Program-made: the position numbers and the translations under genes | In this document: positions 1 through 8,644 of the stretch, one piece after another | How the letters are laid out: each line of letters begins with the position of its first letter | Position numbering within the stretch: the first letter of the stretch is position 1 | From: Gammaproteobacteria bacterium | GTDB taxonomy: Bacteria; Pseudomonadota; Gammaproteobacteria; Tenderiales; Tenderiaceae | Length of the DNA: 10,799 nucleotides | Assembly: GCA_027001525.1 (NCBI GenBank) | Contig: JALTMR010000459.1 | Span: 1 to 10,799, forward strand | Direction: 5' to 3' | The notes under the pieces: model-generated | What the model was told of the DNA's origin: nothing | Database searches by the model: none | Seen by the model: the letters and a program-made list of their open reading frames with translations, nothing else

Positions 1-2514
1 GCTCAGTACCGCACGCCGTACCGCCTGAAACTGCTGCGCCAGGCGAGCCTCTCCCGCCACCACCCGGGCCCGCACCAGGGCTTGATGTTCCCACGTCCAG
101 GCGTCATTGCGCTGATACTGGTCAAAGGCATCGATGCTGCTGACCAGCATGCCGGCCGCGCCGCTGGGGCGCAGGCGGGAGTCTATCTCGTAGAGCACCC
201 CGGCAGCGGTATGGGCAGTCATGGTGTGGATGATGCGCTGGCCCAGGCGGGCAAAGAAGACCGCATTGTCGATGGGGCGCTCGCCGTCAGTCACCTGGCC
301 ATCGCCTTCATTGCCGTGCAGGAAGACCAGATCGAGATCGGAGCCATAGCCCAGCTCAATCCCCCCCAGCTTGCCGTAGGCCACAACGATAAAGCCAGGC
401 TCGCCGCTTGAAGTATGTCGGGGAAGGGGGTGGCCATGACGCGCCGTCAGGTGGGTGTAGGCGATGTCGACCGAGCGCTGCACCAGCACCTCGGCGATCT
501 CCGTCAGATGATCACTCACCTGCATCAGCGGGTAGACGCCGGAGACATCCGCCGCCGCGACCCGCAACACCTGCGCCTGCTTGAACTGACGCAACGCTTC
601 CAACGTCTGCTCGTCATCATCCCCTACGCGAGCCAACATCTGGTCGAGACTGGCGCCGAGATCGCGCTTGTCCAGCGGCACATAGAGCGTGCGCGGGTCG
701 AGCAGCTCGTCCAGCAACAACGGGTGACGTGCCAGACGGGCGGCAATCCAGGGGCTGGCGGAACAGAGCTTGACCAGCTGAGACAACGCCATCGGGTTCT
801 CCACCAGCAGGGCAAGGTAGGCGCTGCGGCGCACCACGGCCTCTAACAACCCCACCACCCGCTGCAAGGTCTCACTGGCATTCTCCACCGCGGCGACCGC
901 CCCCAGCAGCAGCGGCATCAGCCGATCCAGCCGCTCACGCGCCTGTGGCATGAGATTTTGATAGCGCCGGCTGTCACGCAGGCCGGCCAGCACAGCGGCG
1001 GCGGCCTCAGGGTCGTCAAACCCCTGGGCCCGCAGAATCTCCACCTCGGTATCTGCACCGGCCCATGCGGCATCAAGCACTGAGCCCTGCTCAGCAGCCT
1101 GTTCGCGCTGCGGCGCGCTGAACACCTGCTCAAAGTGGCTATGGACGGTGGTCATGTGACGGCGCAGATCGGCCTCAAATTCGGCCCACTGTTCATAGCC
1201 CATGGCCAGGGCGAGGCGCTGGCGGTTGACCTCATCCGTCGGCAGGGAGTGGAGCTGCTGGTCGGCCTGTGCCTGAATGCGGTTCTCCGCCCGTCGCAAA
1301 AAGAGATAAGCCCGGTCCAGCGCCTCACTGACGTAGTGTGGCAGGTAATCGTGCTGCCCCAGATAACGTAACACCTGGCGGATGCCGCGCACCTGGAGGG
1401 CCGGTTCGCGGCCGCCCCGAATCAACTGAAAGGCCTGACCGATAAACTCCACCTCACGAATACCGCCAGCACCCAGCTTGATATTGTCATCCATCCCCTT
1501 GCGCGCCACCTGCTGGCTGATCATCGCCTTCATCTCGCGCAGCGATTCAAATGCACCGTAGTCGAGGTAGCGGCGATAGATGAAAGGGTGCAAGGTGTCG
1601 AGCAGAGCCGCTCCGGCCTGTCGATCACCGGCCACTACAGCGGCCTTGATCAGGGCGTAGCGCTCCCACGCCCGGCCATGGCTCTGATAGTAGGACTCTA
1701 CCGCATTGAAGTTGGCCACCAGGGGGCCGGACTCGCCGAACGGACGCAAACGCATGTCGACCCGAAAGACGAAGCCGTCCCCCGTCTGCTGGTTCAGGGC
1801 ATTGATCAGGCGCTGGCCGAGGCGGATAAAAAAGGCCTGATTGTCGAGACAGCGCTCCCCCCGCGTCTCCCCATCTTCGGGATAGGCAAAAATCAGATCG
1901 ATATCAGAGGAGAAATTAAGCTCATCCGCGCCCAGCTTGCCCATGCCCAGCACCACCATCTGCTGCACCGCACCGCTGTGACGCCCATGGGGCACACCAA
2001 AATCACGGCAATGCCACTGGTAGAGGCGTCCGAGCGCCCCGTCAATTGCGGCACACGCCAAGGCCGAAAGCTCCGCCAATGTCTCATCCAGATCGGCCCA
2101 CCCGGCCAGATCACGCCAGGCGATGCGCACCATCTCACGGCGCCGGAACTGACGTAGCGCAACCGCCAGTGAGGGATCGTCAACGCTGGGCTCCAGCGCC
2201 ACACGGAGTGCCTCCTCATACTCCCCCTTGCGATAGCGACGCAGCAGGTCGCCACTGCTGAGCAAATCCGCCAATACCCGGGGGTGACGACTGCAATTGT
2301 GCGCCACGAAGTCGCTACAGGCCCAGACCTTGGCCAGCGCCGCTAACGTGGCACGATCCTGAGGCAGGGCAGACGCCAGCCCGGAGCCCTCCTGCACCTC
2401 AGCAAAAAAGTCACGCCAGTACGACTCAACACGCTGACGAAGGTCTTTCGGCAAGCTGGCTAATTCATCCGCAAACATCGCCGCAATTGCACTGGGGGAA
2501 GAGAGCTCGGTCAT
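1..2514 (-). CDS. glnE: Bifunctional glutamine synthetase adenylyltransferase / adenylyl-removing enzyme (partial, C-terminus outside window)
   Basis: GlnE adds AMP to, and removes it from, a conserved tyrosine of glutamine synthetase, tuning nitrogen assimilation in the cytoplasm in response to PII. The frame is open for 838 codons from the ATG at 2514 to the window edge; the E. coli protein is about 946 residues, so roughly 110 residues lie outside. Two nucleotidyltransferase motifs are visible. The N-terminal (adenylyl-removing) one reads GMGKLGADELNFSSDID, with metal-binding D204 and D206. The C-terminal (adenylylating) one reads YGKLGGIELGYGSDLD, with D726 and D728. The duplicated architecture is diagnostic, and family knowledge assigns removal to the first domain and addition to the second. 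The start is favoured because AAGGA lies 10 nt upstream, a rather long spacing. The gene is divergent from pilU, with 146 bp between the starts. No frameshift was seen. Confidence 0.96.
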   Translation of the reverse strand, partial: MTELSSPSAIAAMFADELASLPKDLRQRVESYWRDFFAEVQEGSGLASALPQDRATLAALAKVWACSDFVAHNCSRHPRVLADLLSSGDLLRRYRKGEYEEALRVALEPSVDDPSLAVALRQFRRREMVRIAWRDLAGWADLDETLAELSALACAAIDGALGRLYQWHCRDFGVPHGRHSGAVQQMVVLGMGKLGADELNFSSDIDLIFAYPEDGETRGERCLDNQAFFIRLGQRLINALNQQTGDGFVFRVDMRLRPFGESGPLVANFNAVESYYQSHGRAWERYALIKAAVVAGDRQAGAALLDTLHPFIYRRYLDYGAFESLREMKAMISQQVARKGMDDNIKLGAGGIREVEFIGQAFQLIRGGREPALQVRGIRQVLRYLGQHDYLPHYVSEALDRAYLFLRRAENRIQAQADQQLHSLPTDEVNRQRLALAMGYEQWAEFEADLRRHMTTVHSHFEQVFSAPQREQAAEQGSVLDAAWAGADTEVEILRAQGFDDPEAAAAVLAGLRDSRRYQNLMPQARERLDRLMPLLLGAVAAVENASETLQRVVGLLEAVVRRSAYLALLVENPMALSQLVKLCSASPWIAARLARHPLLLDELLDPRTLYVPLDKRDLGASLDQMLARVGDDDEQTLEALRQFKQAQVLRVAAADVSGVYPLMQVSDHLTEIAEVLVQRSVDIAYTHLTARHGHPLPRHTSSGEPGFIVVAYGKLGGIELGYGSDLDLVFLHGNEGDGQVTDGERPIDNAVFFARLGQRIIHTMTAHTAAGVLYEIDSRLRPSGAAGMLVSSIDAFDQYQRNDAWTWEHQALVRARVVAGEARLAQQFQAVRRAVLS

Positions 2515-2660
2515 GCAGGGCCATTCCTTATTTTCTGGAGACGGAAGAGAGGTCGCGGCCGAAGGCCATCAAGCGAATCTTAGCACTTCTCAAGTTGCCT
2601 CCATCAGGGCCGATAGTTGGGTCACAGCCCGGTTTCAAGAGCCAGCGTACGGAGCAAGGA

Positions 2661-3824
2661 ATGGAACTCAAAGATTATCTGAAAATCATGATCATGAAGG
2701 ACGCCTCGGACCTTTACCTGACTACCGGAGCCCCTGCCAGCGCCAAAATTCAGGGCCAGTTAATTCCGCTGGAAAAGGTGCCACTGCCGCCAGGGCGGGT
2801 CGATGAAATTGCCTTTTCGGTAATGAACGAGGAGCAGCGCCAGGAGTTCAAGAACCGGCCCGAAATGAATCTGGCCATCTCCGAGCCGGGGGTCGGTCGC
2901 TTTCGCGTCAACATTTTCAAGCAGCGCAACCAGGCCGGCATGGTGATCCGCTCCATCAAAATGGACATTCCCCACTGGGAAGACCTGGGCCTGCCCTCCA
3001 TTCTGACCAAACTGGTGATGCAAAAACGGGGCTTGATTCTGTTTGTCGGCGGTACCGGCTCGGGAAAATCCACCTCCCTTGCTGCACTCATCGACTACCG
3101 CAATGCCAACAGCGCGGGGCATATCATCACCATCGAAGACCCCATTGAATTCGTCCACAAACACAAGAAATCCATCGTCAATCAGCGTGAAGTTGGCGTG
3201 GACACCATGAGCTTTGAAGATGCACTGAAAAATACCCTGCGCCAGGCACCCGATGTCATCCTCATCGGCGAGATCCGTGACCAGGAGACCATGGAACATG
3301 CGCTGGCCTTTGCCGAGACGGGCCACCTGGCCATCTCCACCCTGCACGCCAATAACGCCAACCAGGCCCTGGACCGCATCATCAACTTCTTCCCCGAAGA
3401 GCGTCATAACCAGCTGCTGCTCGACCTCTCGCTCAACATTCGCGGCTTCATTTCGCAACGCCTGATCCCCACCGTTGACAACAAACGGGCCGCCGCGATT
3501 GAGGTGCTCCTGGGCACACCGATGATCTGCGACCTGATCCTGAAAGGTGAAATCTCCGAAATCAAGGAGATCATGGCGAAGTCTGAAAACATAGGCATGC
3601 GCACCTTCGACGGCGCGCTTTACCATCTCTACAAAGAGGGCCGGATCACGCTGGACGAAGCCCTCCGCAATGCCGACTCACCCAACAACCTGCGCCTGCG
3701 AATCAGCCTGGAGGAGAAAGGGGGAGATGTGCTGGATGACAGCAGCAGCGGCTTGAGCCTGGCAGACAGCGATGCCCCCCCGACACCGCCCTCTCCCGGA
3801 GGGCTCAGTCTGGCTGATGACTAG
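2661..3824 (+). CDS. pilU: Type IV pilus retraction ATPase, PilU type
   Basis: PilU is a cytoplasmic hexameric ATPase of the PilT/PilU family that supports type IV pilus retraction, usually together with PilT. The protein is 387 residues from the ATG at 2661, which follows GGAGCAAGGA. An in-frame start at 2487 would add 58 residues of non-family sequence and overlap glnE, so it is not used. Visible motifs are Walker A GGTGSGKST (residues 130-138, K136), an Asp box with E159 and D160, Walker B ending at E204 in LIGEIRDQE, and the His box with H222 and H229. These positions match PilT/PilU numbering. PilU rather than PilT is favoured by the N-terminus (MELKDYLKIMIMKDASDLYL) and by a C-terminal part reading GEISEIKEIMAKSENIGM, with no PilT AIRNLIRE motif. 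The tail after about residue 345 is acidic and proline/serine-rich and contains GLSLAD twice. No pilT or other pilus gene is in the window. Confidence 0.9.
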   Translation: MELKDYLKIMIMKDASDLYLTTGAPASAKIQGQLIPLEKVPLPPGRVDEIAFSVMNEEQRQEFKNRPEMNLAISEPGVGRFRVNIFKQRNQAGMVIRSIKMDIPHWEDLGLPSILTKLVMQKRGLILFVGGTGSGKSTSLAALIDYRNANSAGHIITIEDPIEFVHKHKKSIVNQREVGVDTMSFEDALKNTLRQAPDVILIGEIRDQETMEHALAFAETGHLAISTLHANNANQALDRIINFFPEERHNQLLLDLSLNIRGFISQRLIPTVDNKRAAAIEVLLGTPMICDLILKGEISEIKEIMAKSENIGMRTFDGALYHLYKEGRITLDEALRNADSPNNLRLRISLEEKGGDVLDDSSSGLSLADSDAPPTPPSPGGLSLADD

Positions 3825-3861
3825 CCGCTGACTGCTTGCCCTCTCGGCGAGGCATTTACAA

Positions 3862-3880
3862 CGGTTACAATGGGTAACCG
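3862..3880. terminator. Possible weak hairpin between convergent pilU and adoK
   Basis: A perfect 7-bp inverted repeat, CGGTTAC / GTAACCG with a 5-nt loop, overlaps the stop codon of the kinase gene (TAA at 3867-3865). pilU ends 38 bp to its left. Neither side has a clean T-run: leftward the hairpin is followed by TTGTAAATG, and rightward by adoK coding sequence. A second imperfect stem (TGCC...GGCA) lies just left of it at about 3839-3854. As the only structures between two convergent operon ends they may slow or stop polymerase in either direction, but this is inference. Confidence 0.3.
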
Positions 3881-4797
3881 AACGCCTTGTTGAAACGCTC
3901 GTCAAATTCATCCCGTGTAAAGCGATGATTTTGCGTACCGTGCTGTTCGATTTTTATCGCCCCCATCAACGAGGCAATGCGGCCGGTGGTCTCCCAATCC
4001 ATGTCGTGCATCAAACCGAACAGCAAGCCGGCGCGGTAGGCGTCGCCGCAGCCGGTGGGGTCGGCCAGTTGGGCGGTGGTTGCCGAGGGAATTTCGTGAC
4101 GATGCTTCTTGGTGTAGATGTGGGAGCCATCGCCCCCCATGGTCACAATCAAGGCTTCGACATGCTCGGCAATCTCGTGAGGAGATTTACCGGTGCGATC
4201 TTGCAATAACTGCATCTCGTAATCGTTCACCGTGACGTAGGTGGCCTGTTCGACAAAGCGCATCAAATCGTCGCCATCAAACATCGGCATCCCCTGACCG
4301 GGATCGAAGATAAAGGGGATCCCCCGCTCGGCAAACTGCTGGGCATGTTCAATCATGCCGTCGCGCCCATCCGGGGAGACAATACCCAGCTTCACATCTT
4401 TCGCTTCACTCACTTGCTGGTCGTGGGCAAAGCCCATGGCCCCGGGGTGGAAAGCGGTGATCTGGTTATCGTCCAGATCGGTGGTGATAAAGGCCTGGCC
4501 GGTGTAGCTGCCCTCGACCACTTTAATGTGCTGGCGGGAGATACCACACTTATCCATCCACTCGGCATAAGGGCCAAAGTCTGTCCCGACGGTGGCCATC
4601 GGCAGTGGATTACCACCCAGCAATTTCAGGTTGTAGGCGATATTGCCAGCACAACCACCGAACTCGCGGCGCATGTCAGGCACGAGGAAGGAGACGTTCA
4701 ACATGTGCACCTTATCGGGCAGGATGTGGTTCTTGAAGCGGTCGTGAAAAACCATGATGTTGTCAAAGGCGTAGGAACCACAGATCAGTGCAGACAT
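3865..4797 (-). CDS. adoK: Adenosine kinase-type PfkB/ribokinase-family kinase
   Basis: This is a 310-residue PfkB-family sugar/nucleoside kinase, most similar by recognition to the proteobacterial proteins annotated as adenosine kinase (ATP + adenosine to AMP + ADP, purine salvage). The N-terminal substrate-side motif REFGGCAGNIAYNLKLLGG lies around residues 44-62. The C-terminal PfkB signature is DPTGCGDAYRAG, with the likely catalytic base D252 and a GCGD anion hole in place of the usual GAGD. The start at 4797 is chosen because GGGAG lies 6 nt upstream. A GTG at 4872, directly abutting the dgkA stop, would add 25 residues with no family counterpart. The gene is last in the minus-strand operon, 75 bp after dgkA. 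Adenosine is a product of S-adenosylhomocysteine breakdown, so a link to the methyl cycle fed by glycine cleavage is plausible. Exact substrate is inferred; another nucleoside or sugar cannot be excluded. Confidence 0.82.
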   Translation of the reverse strand: MSALICGSYAFDNIMVFHDRFKNHILPDKVHMLNVSFLVPDMRREFGGCAGNIAYNLKLLGGNPLPMATVGTDFGPYAEWMDKCGISRQHIKVVEGSYTGQAFITTDLDDNQITAFHPGAMGFAHDQQVSEAKDVKLGIVSPDGRDGMIEHAQQFAERGIPFIFDPGQGMPMFDGDDLMRFVEQATYVTVNDYEMQLLQDRTGKSPHEIAEHVEALIVTMGGDGSHIYTKKHRHEIPSATTAQLADPTGCGDAYRAGLLFGLMHDMDWETTGRIASLMGAIKIEQHGTQNHRFTRDEFDERFNKAFGYPL

Positions 4798-4872
4798 TTT
4801 TTTCTCCCAGTCAATTTTCTTATTCTGACTCACCCCGGCCTGATGCAGACGCGGGGAAGAGTCCGTCATCAC

Positions 4873-5232
4873 TTACAAAATCAATACAAAAAACCAGACC
4901 AACACAACATTCAACAGCGCAACCGACACGGCGGCAGAACCAATATCCTTGGCGCGCCCCGATAGCTCGTGAATCTCACCCCCGAACCGATCCACCACCG
5001 CTTCGATGGCGGAATTGATTAGCTCGGCGATGAGCACCAGAAAACAGCTGCCGATGAGCAGGGCGTAGTCAACGCCCCCCTGCCCCAGCCAGAGCGCCAG
5101 AGGCACCAGAACCAGCATCAGCCCCAGCTCCTGACGAAAGGCCGCTTCGTATTTATAGGTCGCCTTGATTCCTTGCCACGAGTATCCCGCAGCCTTGATG
5201 ACGCGGGTCAAGCCTGTATCTCCGGGCTTCAT
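4873..5232 (-). CDS. dgkA: Diacylglycerol kinase (small integral-membrane type)
   Basis: DgkA phosphorylates diacylglycerol to phosphatidic acid in the inner membrane, recycling the diacylglycerol released when phospholipid head groups are used. The 119-residue length matches the family (E. coli 121). The family pattern is clear: an amphipathic N-terminus with [12 protein letters not shown] and EAAFRQE (E29), then [13 protein letters not shown] (E70 and E77, equivalent to the catalytic glutamates), then [15 protein letters not shown]. Three membrane segments are visible at about residues 36-50, 54-80 and 97-119. The start codon overlaps the gcvPB stop as ATGA (5229-5232), which suggests translational coupling. 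The gene therefore belongs to the gcv transcript, although its lipid role has no obvious connection to glycine breakdown. Confidence 0.95.
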   Translation of the reverse strand: MKPGDTGLTRVIKAAGYSWQGIKATYKYEAAFRQELGLMLVLVPLALWLGQGGVDYALLIGSCFLVLIAELINSAIEAVVDRFGGEIHELSGRAKDIGSAAVSVALLNVVLVWFFVLIL

Positions 5233-6692
5233 TGTTCTGTATCAGGTGCCCAGGTTAGATCAAGTTCCCGGGCGGCCCGCACATCATCCAAACGGCGTAC
5301 CGGTTGGGTGTAAGGCGCGCCTTTGACGGCATCGGCATCTTCGCCTGCTTCGGCTTCGATCTTGATCATTGCGTCGATGAAACCGTCCAGGGCATCTCGC
5401 GCTTCGGTCTCTGTCGGTTCAATGAGGAAGCACTCCGGCACCAGCAACGGAAAATAGGTTGTGGGGGCATGAAAGCCGTAGTCGAGCAGGCGCTTGGCAA
5501 AATCCATCGCGTTGGTATTCAGCGTTTTCGCCTGACGCTTGAGGGTGACGATAAACTCATGGCTGGCACGGCGCTCCGGGTAGGCCAGATCAAAGCCGGC
5601 CTGGCGTAATCTGGCCGCCATGTAGTTGGCGTTCAGCGTGGCAAACTCCGCCACCCGCACCATCCCTTCACGGCCCAGCATGAGAGCATAAACATAGGCC
5701 CGCAGCAGGACGCCAATATTGCCGGCAAAAGCGGACAGACGGCCAATCGACTGGGGCATATCCCGCTCCGTCAGCCAGCGATAGTTTTTACCGTCGTAAC
5801 CGACCACAGGGATCGGCATAAAGGGCAGCAAACGCTCGCTCACCCCCACCGGGCCGGCACCGGGGCCGCCTCCGCCGTGGGGGGTGGAGAAGGTTTTATG
5901 CAGGTTCATGTGAATCACATCGAACCCCATGTCACCCGGACGGGATTTACCCAAAATGGCGTTCAGGTTGGCGCCATCGTAGTAGAGCAGGCCGCCGGCA
6001 TCGTGGACGATCTGGGCGATCTCTTTGATACGCCGCTCAAACACCCCCACGGTGGAGGGGTTGGTCAGCATGATGCCGGCTGTCCGGGGGCCAACCGCCG
6101 CGCGCAAGGCGTCGATATCGATATCGCCGTCGCTCTTGGTGGGCAGCTCTTTGACTTTGTAACCACACATGACCGCCGTGGCGGGATTGGTGCCGTGAGC
6201 AGCATCGGGCACCAGAATTTCGCACCGCTCACTGTCACCGCGCGCATCGTGGTAGGCACGAATCATGGCCACGCCGGCGAACTCGCCCTGCGCACCGGCC
6301 GCCGGCGTGAGCGAAACCCCCTTCATACCGGTGACCTCTTTCAGAATCTCCTGCAGATCGTAGAGACAGGCCAACACCCCCTGGCCACTGGACTCCGGCG
6401 CGTAAGGGTGGCGCTGGGCGAAACCGGGCAGCAGCGCCAGCGCGTTGCAGGCTCTGGGGTTGTACTTCATGGTGCAGGAGCCCAGCGGGTAGAACTGGGT
6501 ATCGATGGAAAAGTTTTTCTGCGACAGCCGCGTGTAGTGGCGCACCACCTCCATCTCTGACACTTCAGGCATCAGCGGCCGCTGTTTGCGGCGCAAACCG
6601 GCGGGAATGGCAGTAACCGCAGCCTTGTCCTTCGGAGCCTGCGCCGCAGCAAAACGGCCCGGGCGTGATTGTTCAAATATCAGTGTGCTCAT
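5229..6692 (-). CDS. gcvPB: Glycine dehydrogenase (decarboxylating) subunit 2, PLP-binding half of the P-protein
   Basis: This is the C-terminal-half subunit of a split glycine decarboxylase (P-protein). With GcvPA it binds glycine as a Schiff base to PLP, releases CO2 and passes the aminomethyl group to the lipoyl arm of GcvH. The protein is 487 residues, normal for this subunit. The PLP lysine is K266 in [18 protein letters not shown], where the glycine-rich stretch follows the lysine as expected. Other family landmarks are [13 protein letters not shown] near the N-terminus and DAAHGTNPA in the middle. The ATG at 6692 has only a weak purine-rich ribosome site (GAAAGA about 8 nt upstream). 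It lies 31 bp after tpx, so the two P-protein subunits are not adjacent. Its stop overlaps the dgkA start by 4 bp. Confidence 0.97.
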   Translation of the reverse strand: MSTLIFEQSRPGRFAAAQAPKDKAAVTAIPAGLRRKQRPLMPEVSEMEVVRHYTRLSQKNFSIDTQFYPLGSCTMKYNPRACNALALLPGFAQRHPYAPESSGQGVLACLYDLQEILKEVTGMKGVSLTPAAGAQGEFAGVAMIRAYHDARGDSERCEILVPDAAHGTNPATAVMCGYKVKELPTKSDGDIDIDALRAAVGPRTAGIMLTNPSTVGVFERRIKEIAQIVHDAGGLLYYDGANLNAILGKSRPGDMGFDVIHMNLHKTFSTPHGGGGPGAGPVGVSERLLPFMPIPVVGYDGKNYRWLTERDMPQSIGRLSAFAGNIGVLLRAYVYALMLGREGMVRVAEFATLNANYMAARLRQAGFDLAYPERRASHEFIVTLKRQAKTLNTNAMDFAKRLLDYGFHAPTTYFPLLVPECFLIEPTETEARDALDGFIDAMIKIEAEAGEDADAVKGAPYTQPVRRLDDVRAARELDLTWAPDTEQ

Positions 6693-6723
6693 GAATTCGG
6701 TCTTTCAATCTTGGGGGATAAAG

Positions 6724-7224
6724 TTACTGCAATGCCGCTACGGCGCGACTGTAATCCGGCTCGCTGGTCAGATCCTCCGGCAATTCGGAGTAGAGCACCT
6801 TGTTGTGCTCATCAACCACCAGTACGGCGCGGGCGGTCAGGCCGGCCAGGGGGCCATCCAGCATCAGGACGCCGTAGTCCCTGGCAAAATCACCCGAACG
6901 CATCGTCGAGAGGGTGACGACGTTTTTCAGCTTCTCCTTGCCGCAAAATCGGCCCTGGGCAAACGGCAGGTCAGCCGAAACCACCAGCATGACGAAATCA
7001 TCCCGGTCAGTGGCAAAGTCGTTGAAACGCCTGGCCGATTTGGCGCAGACGGGGGTGTCGAGGCTGGGGACGATGCTGATGATCTTTTTCTTGCCGGCGT
7101 AATCGGCCAGCGTACGATCACACAGCTTGGCGTCCACCAACACAAAGTCGGGAATCGACTCGCCGATCTGCGGCAGCGAGCCGCACGTCTCTATCGGCTG
7201 TCCTCTCAATGAAATGCTGGCCAT
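6724..7224 (-). CDS. tpx: Thiol peroxidase (Tpx, atypical 2-Cys peroxiredoxin)
   Basis: Tpx reduces hydrogen peroxide and alkyl hydroperoxides using a peroxidatic and a resolving cysteine that form an intramolecular disulfide, normally reduced by thioredoxin. The protein is 166 residues (E. coli 168). The peroxidatic cysteine is C60 in PSLDTPVCAKS, with the conserved threonine two residues before the PVC. The resolving cysteine is C94 in QGRFCGKE. The spacing of 34 residues matches the Tpx subfamily (C61/C95 in E. coli). The ATG at 7224 is preceded by AAGGAAAGAGAGGG, a strong purine-rich ribosome site, although the last G is close to the start. The gene sits 33 bp after gcvPA and 31 bp before gcvPB, which splits the P-protein gene pair. 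No separate promoter is evident in the short gap. Confidence 0.96.
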   Translation of the reverse strand: MASISLRGQPIETCGSLPQIGESIPDFVLVDAKLCDRTLADYAGKKKIISIVPSLDTPVCAKSARRFNDFATDRDDFVMLVVSADLPFAQGRFCGKEKLKNVVTLSTMRSGDFARDYGVLMLDGPLAGLTARAVLVVDEHNKVLYSELPEDLTSEPDYSRAVAALQ

Positions 7225-7257
7225 TCGCCCTCTCTTTCCTTAAGTTGTATAACGGAT

Positions 7258-8619
7258 TCAAGCCGCCAGAACGGCCGTCAAACACTGCCGGTAGCGATCC
7301 AGATCCTGGGGGGTTTTGGTCTCGGTAGCACAGACCAGGAGGGCGTTTTCCAGCCCCGGGTAGTCCCTGCCCAAGTCGTAGCCGCCAAAGATGCCCTCCT
7401 GCGCCAGCGCTGAGAGCACCTCGTCGGCCGCTTTCGGCAGGTGCAGCACAACCTCATGAAACGCCGCGCCTGAAAACAGCACATCGACACCATCAATGGC
7501 CGAGAGCGTCTGCGCCAGCCTGGCCGTATTGGCATGACTGCTGGCGGCCACGCGCTCCAACCCTTCCGCCCCGAGCAGCGACATGTAGATGGTCGCCGCC
7601 GTAACCATTAGGCCCTGATTGGTGCAGATGTTTGACGTGGCCTTGGAGCGGCGGATGTGCTGCTCGCGCGCCTGAAGCGTGAGAGTGAAGCCGGGCTTGC
7701 CTTCGAGATCGACGGTGCGGCCGATGATTCGCCCCGGCAACTGGCGTACAAATGCCTGCTTGCAACACATGAAACCGAAGTTGGGGCCACCGCTGGAAAG
7801 CGGCACGCCGAGGGGCTGGCCCTCGCCGCAGGCAATATCAGCGCCCTGCTCGCCCCACTCCCCGGGTGGAGTCAACAGCGCCAACGCCGTCGGGTTGACC
7901 ACCGCAATCGCCAGCGCCTTGTTCGCGTGAGCCCAATCGGTCAGCGCATCCACATCCTCCAGCACACCGAAGAAGTTGGGCTGGGGGATCACCAGGGCGG
8001 TAATGTCCTCACCCTCGTAGGGCTTGAGGGCGTCAAGCAAGGTCAGGCCACGTTCGCCGCAGTAGGGAATGTCGACAATGGAGAGGCCCTGGTTACGCAC
8101 GATAACCTCCACCACCTTGCGGTAGGCCGGGTGCACCGTGGCAGGCATCAGAATGCGCTTCGACTTCGACTTCCGGTGCGCCCGCACTGCCATCAGCACC
8201 GCCTCAGCCAGGGCCGAGGCACCGTCGTAGAGCGAGGCGTTGGAGACGTCCAGCCCCGTCAGGCTCGCCATCATTGTCTGGTACTCGTAGAGCACCTGCA
8301 GTGTGCCCTGACTCGCTTCAGCCTGATAGGGGGTGTAAGCAGAGTAGAACTCCCCCCGAGTGGCGATATCCCACACGGCCGTGGGGATATGGTGCTCATA
8401 CGCACCCGCACCAATAAAGTTCAACCCTCTGGCATCACCAGCGGCACGCTCGCTCATCATGCGCGACACCGCCATTTCGTTCATCCCCTCGGGAAGGTCG
8501 GGCAGGCCCTGGACACGCAGCTCGGCAGGAATTTCATCAAACAGCGCTTCGATGCTGGCTGCGCCAATAACGGCCAGCATCTCGGTCACATCGTCTTCAG
8601 TATGGGGAATAAAGGGCAT
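7258..8619 (-). CDS. gcvPA: Glycine dehydrogenase (decarboxylating) subunit 1, N-terminal half of the P-protein
   Basis: This is the N-terminal-half subunit of the split P-protein of the glycine cleavage system. It pairs with GcvPB to form the active decarboxylase. The protein is 453 residues, normal for GcvPA (about 440-450). Family landmarks are the N-terminal [21 protein letters not shown] (residues 95-105), [14 protein letters not shown] (127-140) and SSGGPNFGF. It lacks a PLP-lysine motif of the GcvPB kind, as known for this half. The start at 8619 follows the gcvH stop by 25 bp. No good Shine-Dalgarno sequence is visible in the gap, so initiation may depend on coupling to gcvH translation. 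tpx, not gcvPB, follows it. Confidence 0.97.
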   Translation of the reverse strand: MPFIPHTEDDVTEMLAVIGAASIEALFDEIPAELRVQGLPDLPEGMNEMAVSRMMSERAAGDARGLNFIGAGAYEHHIPTAVWDIATRGEFYSAYTPYQAEASQGTLQVLYEYQTMMASLTGLDVSNASLYDGASALAEAVLMAVRAHRKSKSKRILMPATVHPAYRKVVEVIVRNQGLSIVDIPYCGERGLTLLDALKPYEGEDITALVIPQPNFFGVLEDVDALTDWAHANKALAIAVVNPTALALLTPPGEWGEQGADIACGEGQPLGVPLSSGGPNFGFMCCKQAFVRQLPGRIIGRTVDLEGKPGFTLTLQAREQHIRRSKATSNICTNQGLMVTAATIYMSLLGAEGLERVAASSHANTARLAQTLSAIDGVDVLFSGAAFHEVVLHLPKAADEVLSALAQEGIFGGYDLGRDYPGLENALLVCATETKTPQDLDRYRQCLTAVLAA

Positions 8620-8644
8620 GATCTAAAACCGTCGTTCGGAATTG

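Noticed and set aside
82..2261. Several plus- and minus-strand reading frames of 60-190 codons
   Set aside because: All lie inside the continuous 838-codon glnE frame, which carries both nucleotidyltransferase motifs without a break.
2471..2530. 19-codon out-of-frame ORF starting 10 nt before glnE, directly after AAGGA
   Set aside because: The ATG touches the putative ribosome site with no spacing, so initiation there is unlikely. The same site can serve glnE at 10-nt spacing.
2487..2660. 58-residue N-terminal extension of PilU
   Set aside because: It overlaps the glnE start, does not resemble any PilT/PilU N-terminus, and a good ribosome site precedes the ATG at 2661.
2760..3626. 288-codon minus-strand reading frame antisense to pilU
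   Set aside because: It is a shadow of pilU, whose Walker A, Walker B and His-box motifs are all intact on the plus strand.
4798..4872. 25-residue N-terminal extension of the adenosine kinase from a GTG at 4872
   Set aside because: The family begins with the strand at MSALICGS, and GGGAG with 6-nt spacing precedes the ATG at 4797.
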